Part shown: piece by piece, positions 33,728-42,152 of the stretch
How positions within the stretch are numbered: position 1 is the first letter of the stretch
How the letters are laid out: the number at the start of each line of letters is the position of its first letter
DNA from: CAINDZ01 sp041908585
Lineage (GTDB): Bacteria; Krumholzibacteriota; Krumholzibacteriia; LZORAL124-64-63
Direction: 5' to 3'
Length of the DNA: 64,000 nucleotides
Assembly (NCBI GenBank): GCA_041908585.1
Contig: JAYRFB010000201.1
Coordinates: 3,830-67,829 of the forward strand
Position numbers and translations under genes: made by a program
Notes under the pieces: generated by a model
Database searches by the model: none
Told to the model about the DNA's origin: nothing
What the model saw: the letters and a program-made list of their open reading frames with translations, nothing else

Positions 33728-34186
33728 GTGCTCCACATCTACGTCGATGCCGACGCCTGCCCCGTCAAGAACGAGGTCGACCGCGTCGCGGCGCGCTACG
33801 GGCTCGAGGTCACCTTCGTCGCCAACAGCTACATGCGGGTGCCGGGCGCGGACCCGCGGCGACTGGTCGTGGTCGACAAGGGTCCTGACGGGGCCGACGA
33901 CTGGATCGTCGAGCAGGCCGGCGTCGACGACATCGTCATTACGGCCGACATCCCCCTGGCCGCCCGCTGCCTAGACAAGGGCGCCCGCGTCCTGGGCCAC
34001 GGCGGCCGGCCGTTCACGCCCGAGAACGTGGGTGACGCCCTGGCCAACCGCCAGCTGCTCAAGCAGTTGCGTGAGCAGGGCCTCATGCTGGGCGGGCCGC
34101 CGCCCTTCGCCGCGAAGGACCGCTCGCTGTTCCTCCAGCAGCTCGACCAGATGATCGGGGCCATCCGCCGCGGCGCCCCCCGCTGA
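33728..34186 (+). CDS. YaiI/YqxD family protein (DUF188)
   Basis: 152 residues, GTG with GGGAGG four bases before. The family pattern is LHIYVDADACPVKNEV at the N-terminus, then VDDIVITADIPLAARCLDKGARVLGHGG. The fold is PIN-domain-like with the conserved Asp residues (DADACP, TADIP) that suggest a nuclease-like metal site, though no activity is proven. It lies 29 bases after the symporter gene and could share its transcript. Function unknown. Confidence 0.9.
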   Translation: MLHIYVDADACPVKNEVDRVAARYGLEVTFVANSYMRVPGADPRRLVVVDKGPDGADDWIVEQAGVDDIVITADIPLAARCLDKGARVLGHGGRPFTPENVGDALANRQLLKQLREQGLMLGGPPPFAAKDRSLFLQQLDQMIGAIRRGAPR

Positions 34187-34262
34187 AGCCGCACCGCAAC
34201 CTAAAGCGACCCTGCCCGGGCGCCGATCCCCTGACGGGCTCGTACACGGGGAGGGTTCCCGG

Positions 34263-35894
34263 ATGATCCGCATTCCAGCTTTCGTGGCGATGGCATGGCT
34301 CCTGGCCGCCTGGCAGCCGGCCATGGCCGAGACGCCCGTCTGGCCCGGCGGGCACGACCCGGCCGGGCACCGGCCCGGCGCCAGGCGCGGGGACGCGGCA
34401 CCCGCGGCGCACGGGCACGATGAAGCGACGGCGGCCGCGGCAGGGCACGCGGTGGACGTACATGATGCCGGGCACGGGGCGAGCGGGCACGCCGAACCGG
34501 CGCATGCCGAACCGGCGCACGCCGGGGATGCTCACGCGACCGGCGGGCACGCTGCGCCCGCGCAGGCGCCGGCCGCACATGCAGCGCCGGTGCATGGGGC
34601 CCCCGCGCACGCGGCTCCGGCACACGGGGCGCCCACCCACTCGGCTCCGGCGCACGGCCACGCCGAAGGCGTCGCAGCCGACGACGCGCTGGGCCGCCTG
34701 CTCGAGGGCAACGCGCGCTTCGTGACGTCCGGCGCCGGTCATCCGCGCCAGGATGCCGAACGGCGGGAGCTGCTGGCCGGCGGGCAGGCCCCGTTCGCCA
34801 TCATCGTCAGCTGCTCGGATTCGCGCGTCCCGCCCGAGGTGGTCTTCGACCAGGGCCTGGGCGACCTGTTCGTCATCCGCGTGGCGGGCAACGTCGTCGA
34901 TGACCTGGAGCTGGCGAGCATCGAGTACGCCGCCGAGCACCTGGGCACGAAGCTGGTGATGATCCTGGGCCACGAGCGCTGCGGGGCCGTGACGGCGGCG
35001 GTGCAGGGCGGGCACCTGCCCGGCCACCTGCCGGCGCTGATGGAGGCGCTGCGGCCGGCGGTCGACGCGCGGCGCGAGGCGCACGGCGATCCGGTCGAGG
35101 GCGCCATGCTGGCCAACGTCGAGCTGACGGCCGCCCGCGTGCGCGGGAGCGAGCCGATCCTGGCCGGGCTGGCAGCCGCCGGCGAGCTGAAGGTGGTCGG
35201 CGCGCGCTACGACCTGGACACGGGCGTGGTCGAGGTGATCGACCCGGCGCCGCGCCACGCGGGCCTGGATGCGCACGAGGCGCTCGCGCTGCTGGCCGAA
35301 GGCAACCGCCGCTTCGTCGCGGCCGACCCGGCGCATCCTCACCAGGGCGAGGCGCACCGCGTCCGCCTGGCTTCGGGCCAGGCGCCGCTGGCGATCGTGT
35401 TGTGCTGCGCCGATTCGCGCGTGCCGCCGGAGATCCTGTTCGACCAGGGCCTCGGCGACCTGTTCGTGGTGCGGGTGGCCGGCAACGTCGCCGACGACCG
35501 GCACGTCGCCTCGATCGAGTACGCGGCCGAGCACCTCGGCACCCGGCTGATCGTGGTGCTCGGGCACGAGCGCTGCGGCGCGGTCACCGCCGCGGTCAAG
35601 GGCGGGCAGCTGCCCGGCCACCTGCCGGCGCTGATGGACGCGCTCAGGCCTGCCGTCGCCGCCGCGCGGCCGGTGCGCGGCGACCTGGTCGAGGGCGCGA
35701 TCATCGCCAACGTCGAGCTGACGGCGGAGCAGCTGCGCGCGAGCCGGCCGATCCTGGCGGAGCTCGTCGACAGGGGCGAGCTGCTGGTGGTCGGCGCGCG
35801 GTACGACCTGGACACGGGGCTGGTCGAGTTCCTGGACGAGCCGGCTGCAGCGCCGCTGCACGCGTCGCGGAGCGGCGGGCACGGCGCGCACTGA
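34263..35894 (+). CDS. exported tandem beta-carbonic anhydrase with His-rich linker
   Basis: 543 residues. Signal peptide MIRIPAFVAMAWLLAAWQPAMA. Residues about 23-135 are a low-complexity His/Ala/Pro/Gly stretch (repeated HGAPAHAAP-like units). Then come two complete beta-class carbonic anhydrase domains: the first from about 139 with SCSDSRVPPE (about 183) and GHERCGAV; the second from about 336 with CCADSRVPPE (about 381) and the same GHERCGAV. Both keep the zinc-binding Cys, Asp/Arg and His/Cys set, so both should be active. Export, duplication and a metal-binding His-rich spacer are unusual for this enzyme. It hydrates CO2 in the periplasm. Confidence 0.92.
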   Translation: MIRIPAFVAMAWLLAAWQPAMAETPVWPGGHDPAGHRPGARRGDAAPAAHGHDEATAAAAGHAVDVHDAGHGASGHAEPAHAEPAHAGDAHATGGHAAPAQAPAAHAAPVHGAPAHAAPAHGAPTHSAPAHGHAEGVAADDALGRLLEGNARFVTSGAGHPRQDAERRELLAGGQAPFAIIVSCSDSRVPPEVVFDQGLGDLFVIRVAGNVVDDLELASIEYAAEHLGTKLVMILGHERCGAVTAAVQGGHLPGHLPALMEALRPAVDARREAHGDPVEGAMLANVELTAARVRGSEPILAGLAAAGELKVVGARYDLDTGVVEVIDPAPRHAGLDAHEALALLAEGNRRFVAADPAHPHQGEAHRVRLASGQAPLAIVLCCADSRVPPEILFDQGLGDLFVVRVAGNVADDRHVASIEYAAEHLGTRLIVVLGHERCGAVTAAVKGGQLPGHLPALMDALRPAVAAARPVRGDLVEGAIIANVELTAEQLRASRPILAELVDRGELLVVGARYDLDTGLVEFLDEPAAAPLHASRSGGHGAH

Positions 35895-35937
35895 GCTGCC
35901 CGCATGCTGCCTCGTTGAATGGATGACAGTTGTGGAT

Positions 35938-35971
35938 GGGCACTTGCGCGGGCGCAAGTGCCCTTTCTCTT
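35938..35971 (+). terminator. intrinsic terminator after the carbonic anhydrase
   Basis: GGGCACTTGCG/CGCAAGTGCCC (11 bp) with loop CGGG, followed by TTTCTCTT. This is the clearest rho-independent terminator in the window, 43 bases after the stop. Confidence 0.88.
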
Positions 35972-36099
35972 GCACGTCACGCTTCCCCCGGCGCGACCAC
36001 CATACTCGAGGAACTATGTCCGCGTTTGCGGTTATACCGACTTCTGTCCGTGTGATTGCCGGCAATGGACCGGACACCTCCAGCCGAAGGGATGGCCCC

Positions 36100-36966
36100 A
36101 TGAGACCCCGCTTCCCCACCCGCCGTTCGGGCGTGCCGGTTCCGTCCAGCCTCTCGCGCGGATCGAGGCTTGCCCGGGCGCGCGCCGCCATGGCGCTGGT
36201 CGCTCTCACCTGTTTTGCCTTTTCCACCCAGGCGATGGCCTCGCCGGATGCCGAGACGGCCAGGGCGACGTCCGTCGGCGCGCCCGTCTACCACACCCGA
36301 TTCCAGCTCGAGGGCGCAGACGGGATCCGCGAAGTGGCGATCGAGGGCAGGGTCCGCTTCAGCGCGGACGAGTCGCACATCGAGTGGCTGGATGACGGCG
36401 CCTACGTCCGCATCATCACCGGGGACGCCGGCCACCGGAACCGCTTCGACGTGACCGCGGGCGGGCAGGGGCAGCCCGTCATGCGGATGACGGTCGACGG
36501 GCGGGCGCGGACGTTCGACGCGGAGGCGCAGCGCCGGCTGGCCGACACGCTGCCGGTGGTGTTCAGGGAGCTGGGCCACGACGCGGAGGGACGCGTGCGT
36601 CGGATCCGCGCAGAGGGCGGCACGGTCGCCGTCCTGGGGATGATCGCCGGGATCCGTTCCGCGTATTCGACGCGCCTGCACTACGAGGCGTACCTGAAGC
36701 TCGACGGCCTGACCGACGCCGAGATCAGCGGCGCGCTGGCGCGGCTCGGCGGGGATGTCGGGTCGGATGGCGAACTGGCGTCGCTCCTGTACGCGGCGGC
36801 TGAGCTGTACCGGGACCGCCCGGGCATCAGGGCCGGCTATCTCGCGTGCCTGGCCCGGATCGGTTCCGATGCCGAACGGATGCGTGTGACCCGCAGCCTT
36901 TTCGGGGTCGAGACGATCGGCGCGGGCGAGCAGCCGGAGTTGAGCCTGAAGCCCGGCGACTGCTGA
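36100..36966 (+). CDS. hypothetical exported protein
   Basis: 288 residues from ATG 36100 (AAGGGA upstream; earlier in-frame ATGs lie in the terminator region and are rejected). A long positively charged N-terminus is followed by a hydrophobic core and likely cleavage (AMALVALTCFAFSTQAMASPDAE). The mature part begins with a beta-rich region (VYHTRFQLEGADGIREVAI...) and ends with a helical region. I do not recognise a family; QPVMRMTVDGRARTFDAEAQRRLADTLPVVFRE, read in parts, resembles proteins that bind or sense at the envelope, but this is weak. No operon partner. Confidence 0.6.
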   Translation: MRPRFPTRRSGVPVPSSLSRGSRLARARAAMALVALTCFAFSTQAMASPDAETARATSVGAPVYHTRFQLEGADGIREVAIEGRVRFSADESHIEWLDDGAYVRIITGDAGHRNRFDVTAGGQGQPVMRMTVDGRARTFDAEAQRRLADTLPVVFRELGHDAEGRVRRIRAEGGTVAVLGMIAGIRSAYSTRLHYEAYLKLDGLTDAEISGALARLGGDVGSDGELASLLYAAAELYRDRPGIRAGYLACLARIGSDAERMRVTRSLFGVETIGAGEQPELSLKPGDC

Positions 36967-37071
36967 GTTCGAACGCGGCGGGTCCCGGGGCTCCGGCACG
37001 GGCCCGCTTGCCACTTCGTGCCCGCCACACTTGCGCCGTCGCAAGTCGCGCCATCCCCGACCGGCCCCGCC

Positions 37072-37683
37072 TCAGTCCTTCAGCTTGTCCGCGAACCGGT
37101 CGCGCAGCTTCTTCAGCTTCGGGTTGATGACCACCTGGCAGTAGCCCTGCGTGCGGTTGTTGTCGTAGTAGTCCTGGTGGTAGTCCTCGGCCACGTGGAA
37201 GGCGGCGTCGCCGGCCAGCTCGGTGACGATGGGCTTGGGGAAGATGCCCTCGCGCGTCAGTTCGGCGATCTTCGCCTCCGCCTCGGCGCGCTGCGCGGCG
37301 TCGCGGCAGAAGATCACCGAGCGGTACTGCGTGCCGACGTCGGCGCCCTGGCGGTTGAGCGTCGTGGGGTCGTGCGTCGCGAAGTACACGTTGAGCAGGT
37401 CGCCGAAGCCGATCACCGCCGGATCGAAGGTGACCCGCACCACCTCGGCGTGCCCGGTCTCCCCCGAGCAGACGGCCTTGTAGTCGGCCGGGCCATTGCC
37501 GCCGGCGTAGCCGGACTCGACATGGTCCACGCCCTTGAGCCGCTGGAACACGGCCTCCAGGCACCAGAAACACCCGCCGCCGAGCACGGCCTGCTGCTTG
37601 CCGGTCTGCGCCATGGCCTGCGCACCTCCCAGGGACAACGCCAGCGCGAAGAGCGCGGCGACAAGAACGCGACGTCCGGACAT
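37072..37683 (-). CDS. msrA: exported peptide-methionine (S)-S-oxide reductase
   Basis: 203 residues, signal peptide ending GAQAMAQ. Active-site motif GGGCFWCLEAVF (catalytic Cys38, plus Cys41), then HVESGYAGGNGPADYKAVCSGETGHAEVVRV (read in parts) and QYRSVIFCRDAAQ. It reduces methionine-S-sulphoxide in proteins. The signal peptide sends it to the periplasm, unlike the common cytoplasmic MsrA. Resolving Cys residues are present near the C-terminus (GYCQVV). Divergent from an exported isoaspartyl methyltransferase 149 bases away. Confidence 0.94.
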   Translation of the reverse strand: MSGRRVLVAALFALALSLGGAQAMAQTGKQQAVLGGGCFWCLEAVFQRLKGVDHVESGYAGGNGPADYKAVCSGETGHAEVVRVTFDPAVIGFGDLLNVYFATHDPTTLNRQGADVGTQYRSVIFCRDAAQRAEAEAKIAELTREGIFPKPIVTELAGDAAFHVAEDYHQDYYDNNRTQGYCQVVINPKLKKLRDRFADKLKD

Positions 37684-37832
37684 CGAAGCACCTCCCGGGG
37701 CGCCGTACCGGGGCGCCCGGCCCCAAGTTCGCGCCGCCCGTGTTCCCCCGCCAGCTGCCCGGCCGGACCGCGATGGATCCGGCGGCCGGCCCGGAAGTTG
37801 TGATACCCTGTCCGGCGCAGGGAGGTTCCGCC

Positions 37833-38567
37833 ATGAGGGGCATCGCCGTCGCCGTTTCCTGCCTCTGCCTGCTGGCGCCGTCCGCCGAGGGCGGCGGCGG
37901 GCCGCCCCCCGAACAGGCCCGCCTGCTGCGCTCGATCGAGAGCGACCTGGCCGAGTGCGCGCCGTCCACGGGCATCCCGCGGTTGTCCGCCGCCGTCCGC
38001 GCCGCCCTGCTGGCGGTGCCGCGCGACCGCTTCGTGCCCGAAGGTATGCGGCGCCACGCCTGGGAGAACCGGGCGCTGCCCATCGGCCACGGGCAGACGA
38101 TCAGCCAGCCGACCATCGTCGCCCTGATGACCGAGCTGCTGGCGGTGGGCCCGGCCGACACCGTGCTGGAGATCGGGACGGGGTCCGGCTACCAGGCTGC
38201 CGTGCTGGGGCAGGTGCTGCCGCGGGGGCGCGTCTACTCGATCGAGATCGTGCCCGAGCTGGCCGAGCGGTCGCGGCAGCTGCTGCGGGACCTGGGCGCG
38301 CACAACGTCGAGGTGATCACCGGCGACGGCTACGCCGGCCTGCCGCGCGCGGCGCCGTTCGCGGGGATCATCGTGACGGCCGTGGGCCGCGAGGTGCCGC
38401 CGGCCCTGGCGGCGCAGCTGGCGCCCGGAGCGCGGCTGGTGATGCCCGTCGGCGACCCGGACGGCGAGCAGTGGCTGACCGTCTATGCGCGCGCGCCCGG
38501 AGGGACGTTCTCCGGGCGCGCGGTGTTGCCGGTGCGGTTCGTTCCGTTGACGGGGGGCGGGCCCTGA
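37833..38567 (+). CDS. pcm: exported protein-L-isoaspartate O-methyltransferase
   Basis: 244 residues from ATG 37833 (GGGAGG 7 bases before). Signal-like N-terminus MRGIAVAVSCLCLLAPSAEG. The PCMT fold follows: VPRDRFVPEGMRRHAWENRALPIGHGQTISQP (read in parts) carries the family-specific GQTISQP. VLEIGTGSGYQAAVLGQV is SAM motif I and VYSIEIVPELAERS is motif II. It methylates isoaspartyl residues to start repair of aged proteins. Export would need SAM in the periplasm, which is the puzzle here. The final residues run to a convergent protease gene 18 bases away. Confidence 0.88.
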   Translation: MRGIAVAVSCLCLLAPSAEGGGGPPPEQARLLRSIESDLAECAPSTGIPRLSAAVRAALLAVPRDRFVPEGMRRHAWENRALPIGHGQTISQPTIVALMTELLAVGPADTVLEIGTGSGYQAAVLGQVLPRGRVYSIEIVPELAERSRQLLRDLGAHNVEVITGDGYAGLPRAAPFAGIIVTAVGREVPPALAAQLAPGARLVMPVGDPDGEQWLTVYARAPGGTFSGRAVLPVRFVPLTGGGP

Positions 38568-38585
38568 CGGCGGCGGCGCGGCGCG

Positions 38586-40484
38586 CTACTCCCTGCCCAG
38601 CAGCTCCAGCGTCCGCTTCGGGTTGATCAGCTTCAGCCCTTCCTGCCCGTCGACGGTGTCGGCGCCGCGCTCGATCAGCGACACCACCTGCGCCGGAGTC
38701 AGCTCCGGGCGCACCGCCAGCAGCTTGCCGACCAGGTTCAGGGCGTTGGGCGAGGCCATGGACGTCCCGGACATCTTCATCTTCTGTCCGCCCGGCACGT
38801 CGCTCTCCACCTCGAAGCCGTTGGCGAAGACGCGCACGCGCCGGCCGCTGGCCGTGAAGCTGGTGCGCCGGCCGGCCTGGTCCACCGCGCCGACCATCAT
38901 CAGGTTGGGCAGGTCGAGGCTGCCGGGGATCGACTGGTCGAACTCGACGTCGTTGTCGTCGTTGCCGGCGGCCGCCACGAAGAGGATGTCCGGGGCCGAG
39001 GCCATCGCCTTCTGCATGGCGTCGCGCAGGACGCCCAGCAGCTCGGCGGCCAGCTTGCCGCGCTCGGCGGCCGTGCCGCCGACGTTGTTCGCCTCGAGCG
39101 CCGACTCGATCTCCTTCAGCGACCAGCCCCAGCTCATGTTCGCCGCGCGCACGCCGTGCGCCTTGAAGTAGTCGACGGTGCGTCCGTAGGACTCGGCGTG
39201 CGCCTTCGCCGTCTCGCGGGTCAGCGGCTTCGTGATGGTGTGGTAGTCGAACGAGATCCGCGCGACCAGCGCCTTCGCCGCCGGGTTGCCCGCCAGCGCG
39301 ATGCCCGCGACGTGCGTGCCGTGCGCGTGCAGGCCCGCGAAGCCGAGCGACTCCATGAACGGCCCCACCTCTGCCGGCGCCATGCCGCTCATCTGCCCGC
39401 GAAGCGCGCTCGCCTCGGGGCTGTCCACGCCCGAGGTGAGGTCGGTGAAGGCCTTCATCGACTTCATCGCCGTATCCAGGCGGCCGGCCTGGTCGCCCAG
39501 CGGGTGCAGCAGCTCGGGCACGGCCCGGCCATCGTAGTCCCAGGCGATGCCGTGGATGTCGTCGACGAAGCCGTTGCCGTCGTCGTCGCGGCCGTTCGGC
39601 TTCTCGGCCTCGTTGGTGAACAGGCGCCCGGCGAACACGGCGGTGTCCACGCCCGAGTCCCAGATGGCGAGCGTGACCGGCTTCAGGTCGGCGCGCCCGT
39701 CGAGGGACACGTCGCGCGCGGCCCAGATGTCGGGCTTGTCCTCCTTGCCCGCCGCCAGGTAGGCGGTGTATGCCGCGACCAGCTCGTCGCGCAGCGGCAG
39801 CACGGTGCGCATCGCCGAACCGAGGCCGATGACCTGCCCGGCCAGGTCGGAACTGACCTCGCCGGCGGCCGCGACGATGGGATCGAGCTGGCTCTGCACC
39901 ATGCCCGTCAGCAGCGCCGGGCTCATGATCTCCATGCGACCCTTCTGGGCCTGGATGTTGTCGCGCACCAGGTCTGCCGGCAGCGGGGCCAGCTCCTTGT
40001 CCAGGGCGGCGCGGAAGGCCGCCTTGAATGCCGGCGAGGTGACGTCGCTGCCGGCGGCGTCGCGGGCCGAGACGAGCGCCAGCGCCACCAGGCCGGTGGT
40101 CAGGCGCGTGGCCTCCTTGTCCTCGAGCGCGCGCACCGCCTCCACCCGGGCGCGCACGTCGGCGTCGCGGCCCTGCACCAGGTCGAGCGACAGCAGCGTG
40201 TTCAGCAGCCGCTGCACCGCGGCCTTGTCGCCGATGTCGTAGGTGGCCAGGTCGGACTCCACGTCGGCGCGCACGGCGGCGCAGAAGGCGTCGAAGGCGG
40301 CAGGGTCGGCCAGCATGGCGCTGACGGGGCCCGCGACCTTGTAGGTGTGGCGGGGCAGGTCGTCGAGGGTCTTGACCGGGGTCTTGGCCAGGGTCATGGC
40401 GGAAGAGGCGACGGCAGCAAGCAGCAGCGCACCGATCGCGGTGACGCCAAGAAGCAGGGAACGGATCCTCGGGAATCGTGCCAT
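38586..40484 (-). CDS. exported S8 subtilisin-like serine protease
   Basis: 632 residues from ATG 40484 (GGAGG upstream). N-terminal signal or anchor (LLLGVTAIGALLLAAVASSAM). A pro-region of about 230 residues precedes the catalytic domain. Catalytic Asp276 (IWDSGVD), His388 (HGTHVAG) and Ser575 (SGTSMASP) form the subtilase triad. A calcium-type stretch DDDGNGFVDD follows the Asp. The long gap between Asp and His includes an insertion (about 310-375) that is larger than usual. The oxyanion Asn is in FVAAAGND. Secreted or periplasmic. Confidence 0.93.
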   Translation of the reverse strand: MARFPRIRSLLLGVTAIGALLLAAVASSAMTLAKTPVKTLDDLPRHTYKVAGPVSAMLADPAAFDAFCAAVRADVESDLATYDIGDKAAVQRLLNTLLSLDLVQGRDADVRARVEAVRALEDKEATRLTTGLVALALVSARDAAGSDVTSPAFKAAFRAALDKELAPLPADLVRDNIQAQKGRMEIMSPALLTGMVQSQLDPIVAAAGEVSSDLAGQVIGLGSAMRTVLPLRDELVAAYTAYLAAGKEDKPDIWAARDVSLDGRADLKPVTLAIWDSGVDTAVFAGRLFTNEAEKPNGRDDDGNGFVDDIHGIAWDYDGRAVPELLHPLGDQAGRLDTAMKSMKAFTDLTSGVDSPEASALRGQMSGMAPAEVGPFMESLGFAGLHAHGTHVAGIALAGNPAAKALVARISFDYHTITKPLTRETAKAHAESYGRTVDYFKAHGVRAANMSWGWSLKEIESALEANNVGGTAAERGKLAAELLGVLRDAMQKAMASAPDILFVAAAGNDDNDVEFDQSIPGSLDLPNLMMVGAVDQAGRRTSFTASGRRVRVFANGFEVESDVPGGQKMKMSGTSMASPNALNLVGKLLAVRPELTPAQVVSLIERGADTVDGQEGLKLINPKRTLELLGRE

Positions 40485-40642
40485 GGATTGGGACCTCCGG
40501 TTGATCGATCCGGCCGCGCAGGCTCTGGCCCACATGCCGGCCCACGGGATTGAACGCGAACGAATCTAAGGCCAATCGCCGGCCAGGACAACGTGGCCGC
40601 GGTCGACGCGCTCCCTGGCTGCCCGGGGCGCGAGGCTCGCGC

Positions 40643-42034
40643 TTAGCGCCCGGCCCGCGCCCCCCGCCGCCAGAAAAGGTGATAGACCGGCACGCCCAGC
40701 GCCGCGATCACGACGCCGGCGGCCGCGCGCCAACCCTGGTCGTGCAGGTCGCTGCCGATGAGCGCCACGGTCACCAGGATGAACAGCACCGGCGTGACCG
40801 GGAACAGCCAGGTGCGGTAGTCCGACAGGCGCCGGCCGTCGCGCTTCTCCCGCGCGCGCTGGCGGAACAGCGCCGCCGTGGTCAGCGCGTAGAACAGCCA
40901 CGACGTGGTGACGAACCAGCCCGAGACGTCCTCGAACCCGTTCGACGCCCACAGCCAGGCGCACGACAGGCCGGCCTGCACCCACAGCGCCAGGGCGGGC
41001 GTCGCGCGCTTCGCATCGAGGGCCGCCAGCGGCTTCCACAGCAGGCCGTCGGATGCCATCGCCTGGGTCACGCGCGGCCCGGTCAGGATGGAGCCGTTGG
41101 TCGTGCCGAACGTGGAGACCGCCACGAGCACGGCCAGTGCCTGCCGGCCCCAGTCCCCCAGGATGCGCCCGATCGTCTCGGAGCCCACCGGGGCGATGGC
41201 CGCCACTTCGGCCGGCGTCAGCACCGCGTAGTAGGCCAGGTTGGTCAGCACGTAGACCGCGATGACCAGCACGGTGCCGCCCAGGATGGCAACCGGCAGG
41301 GCGCGTCCGGGGTTCTTGACCTCGCCGGCCACATAGGTGACGTCGGTCCAGCCGTCGTAGGCGAACAGGATCGGGATCATCGCCAGCACCAGCGCGAGGT
41401 ACAGCGGCGGGGGCGCGGCCGCCGCGGCCTCGGCGGTCGCCGCGCCGGCGGCGGCGCCGCCGGCATCCGGGCCGGCGTGCGGCAGCGCGAACGCGCAGAA
41501 GCAGAGCGCGGCGATGCCGGCCACCTTCAGCGTGGTGAACAGCGTCTGCGTCCGCACGCCCTCGCGCACACCCAGCCAGTTGACGAACGTCAGCAGCAGG
41601 ATCGCGGCGATCCCGGCCGGCAGCCGCGCCGCCTCGGGCAGCCCGATCGCCTGGCAGAAGTACAGCGCGAACACGCTGACGACCGAGGCGATCAAGGTCG
41701 GCTTGATCACCCACAGGTTGGCCCAGCCGAAGGCGAAGCCCAGCGCGTCGCCGAAGCCGTCGCGGATGAAGACGTAGAGCCCGCCGGTGCGCGGGCGCGC
41801 GACCGCCAGCTCGGCCAGGGCCAGTGAGCCGCACAGCGACAGCGCGCCGCCCAGGATCCAGGCGCCGATCACCAGCGGCAGCGAGTCGAGGTACTGGCCG
41901 ACGGTGTGCGGGCTGCGGAAGATGCCCGAGCCGATGATGTTGCCGACGGTCACGCAGGTGGCGGCGTAGAGGCCGATCCGGCGCAGCGGCAGGACGTTCG
42001 CGTCGGCGGGCGGCGCGGGGTTCGTGGGGGCCAT
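40643..42034 (-). CDS. APC-family amino acid permease
   Basis: 463 residues from ATG 42034 (AAGGAGA 8 bases before). Twelve membrane helices. The first has the substrate motif VTVGNIIGSGIFRSP, then GALSLCGSLALAELAVARPRTGGLYVF and later AYDGWTDVTYVAGEVKNPGRALP. It resembles the L-type/SteT-like group of amino acid transporters. The substrate is not decided. A Gly/Ala-rich insertion with AAAGAATAEAAAAAP (about 200-215) lies in a loop. Monocistronic. Confidence 0.9.
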   Translation of the reverse strand: MAPTNPAPPADANVLPLRRIGLYAATCVTVGNIIGSGIFRSPHTVGQYLDSLPLVIGAWILGGALSLCGSLALAELAVARPRTGGLYVFIRDGFGDALGFAFGWANLWVIKPTLIASVVSVFALYFCQAIGLPEAARLPAGIAAILLLTFVNWLGVREGVRTQTLFTTLKVAGIAALCFCAFALPHAGPDAGGAAAGAATAEAAAAAPPPLYLALVLAMIPILFAYDGWTDVTYVAGEVKNPGRALPVAILGGTVLVIAVYVLTNLAYYAVLTPAEVAAIAPVGSETIGRILGDWGRQALAVLVAVSTFGTTNGSILTGPRVTQAMASDGLLWKPLAALDAKRATPALALWVQAGLSCAWLWASNGFEDVSGWFVTTSWLFYALTTAALFRQRAREKRDGRRLSDYRTWLFPVTPVLFILVTVALIGSDLHDQGWRAAAGVVIAALGVPVYHLFWRRGARAGR

Positions 42035-42152
42035 CGGGCGGTCTCCTTGCCGGCGCCGGGACTTCGAACGATCGACCGAGTTCAAGCGCGCGGGCGACCC
42101 TGGCGGGCCGCCCGTGGGGACTGCGCGAGCATATCCGCGCCGCGAGCGGAGA

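Noticed and set aside
34680..35870. The carbonic anhydrase duplication as an assembly artefact
   Set aside because: The two domains differ at many codons and amino acids throughout, so this is an old duplication, not a duplicated read.
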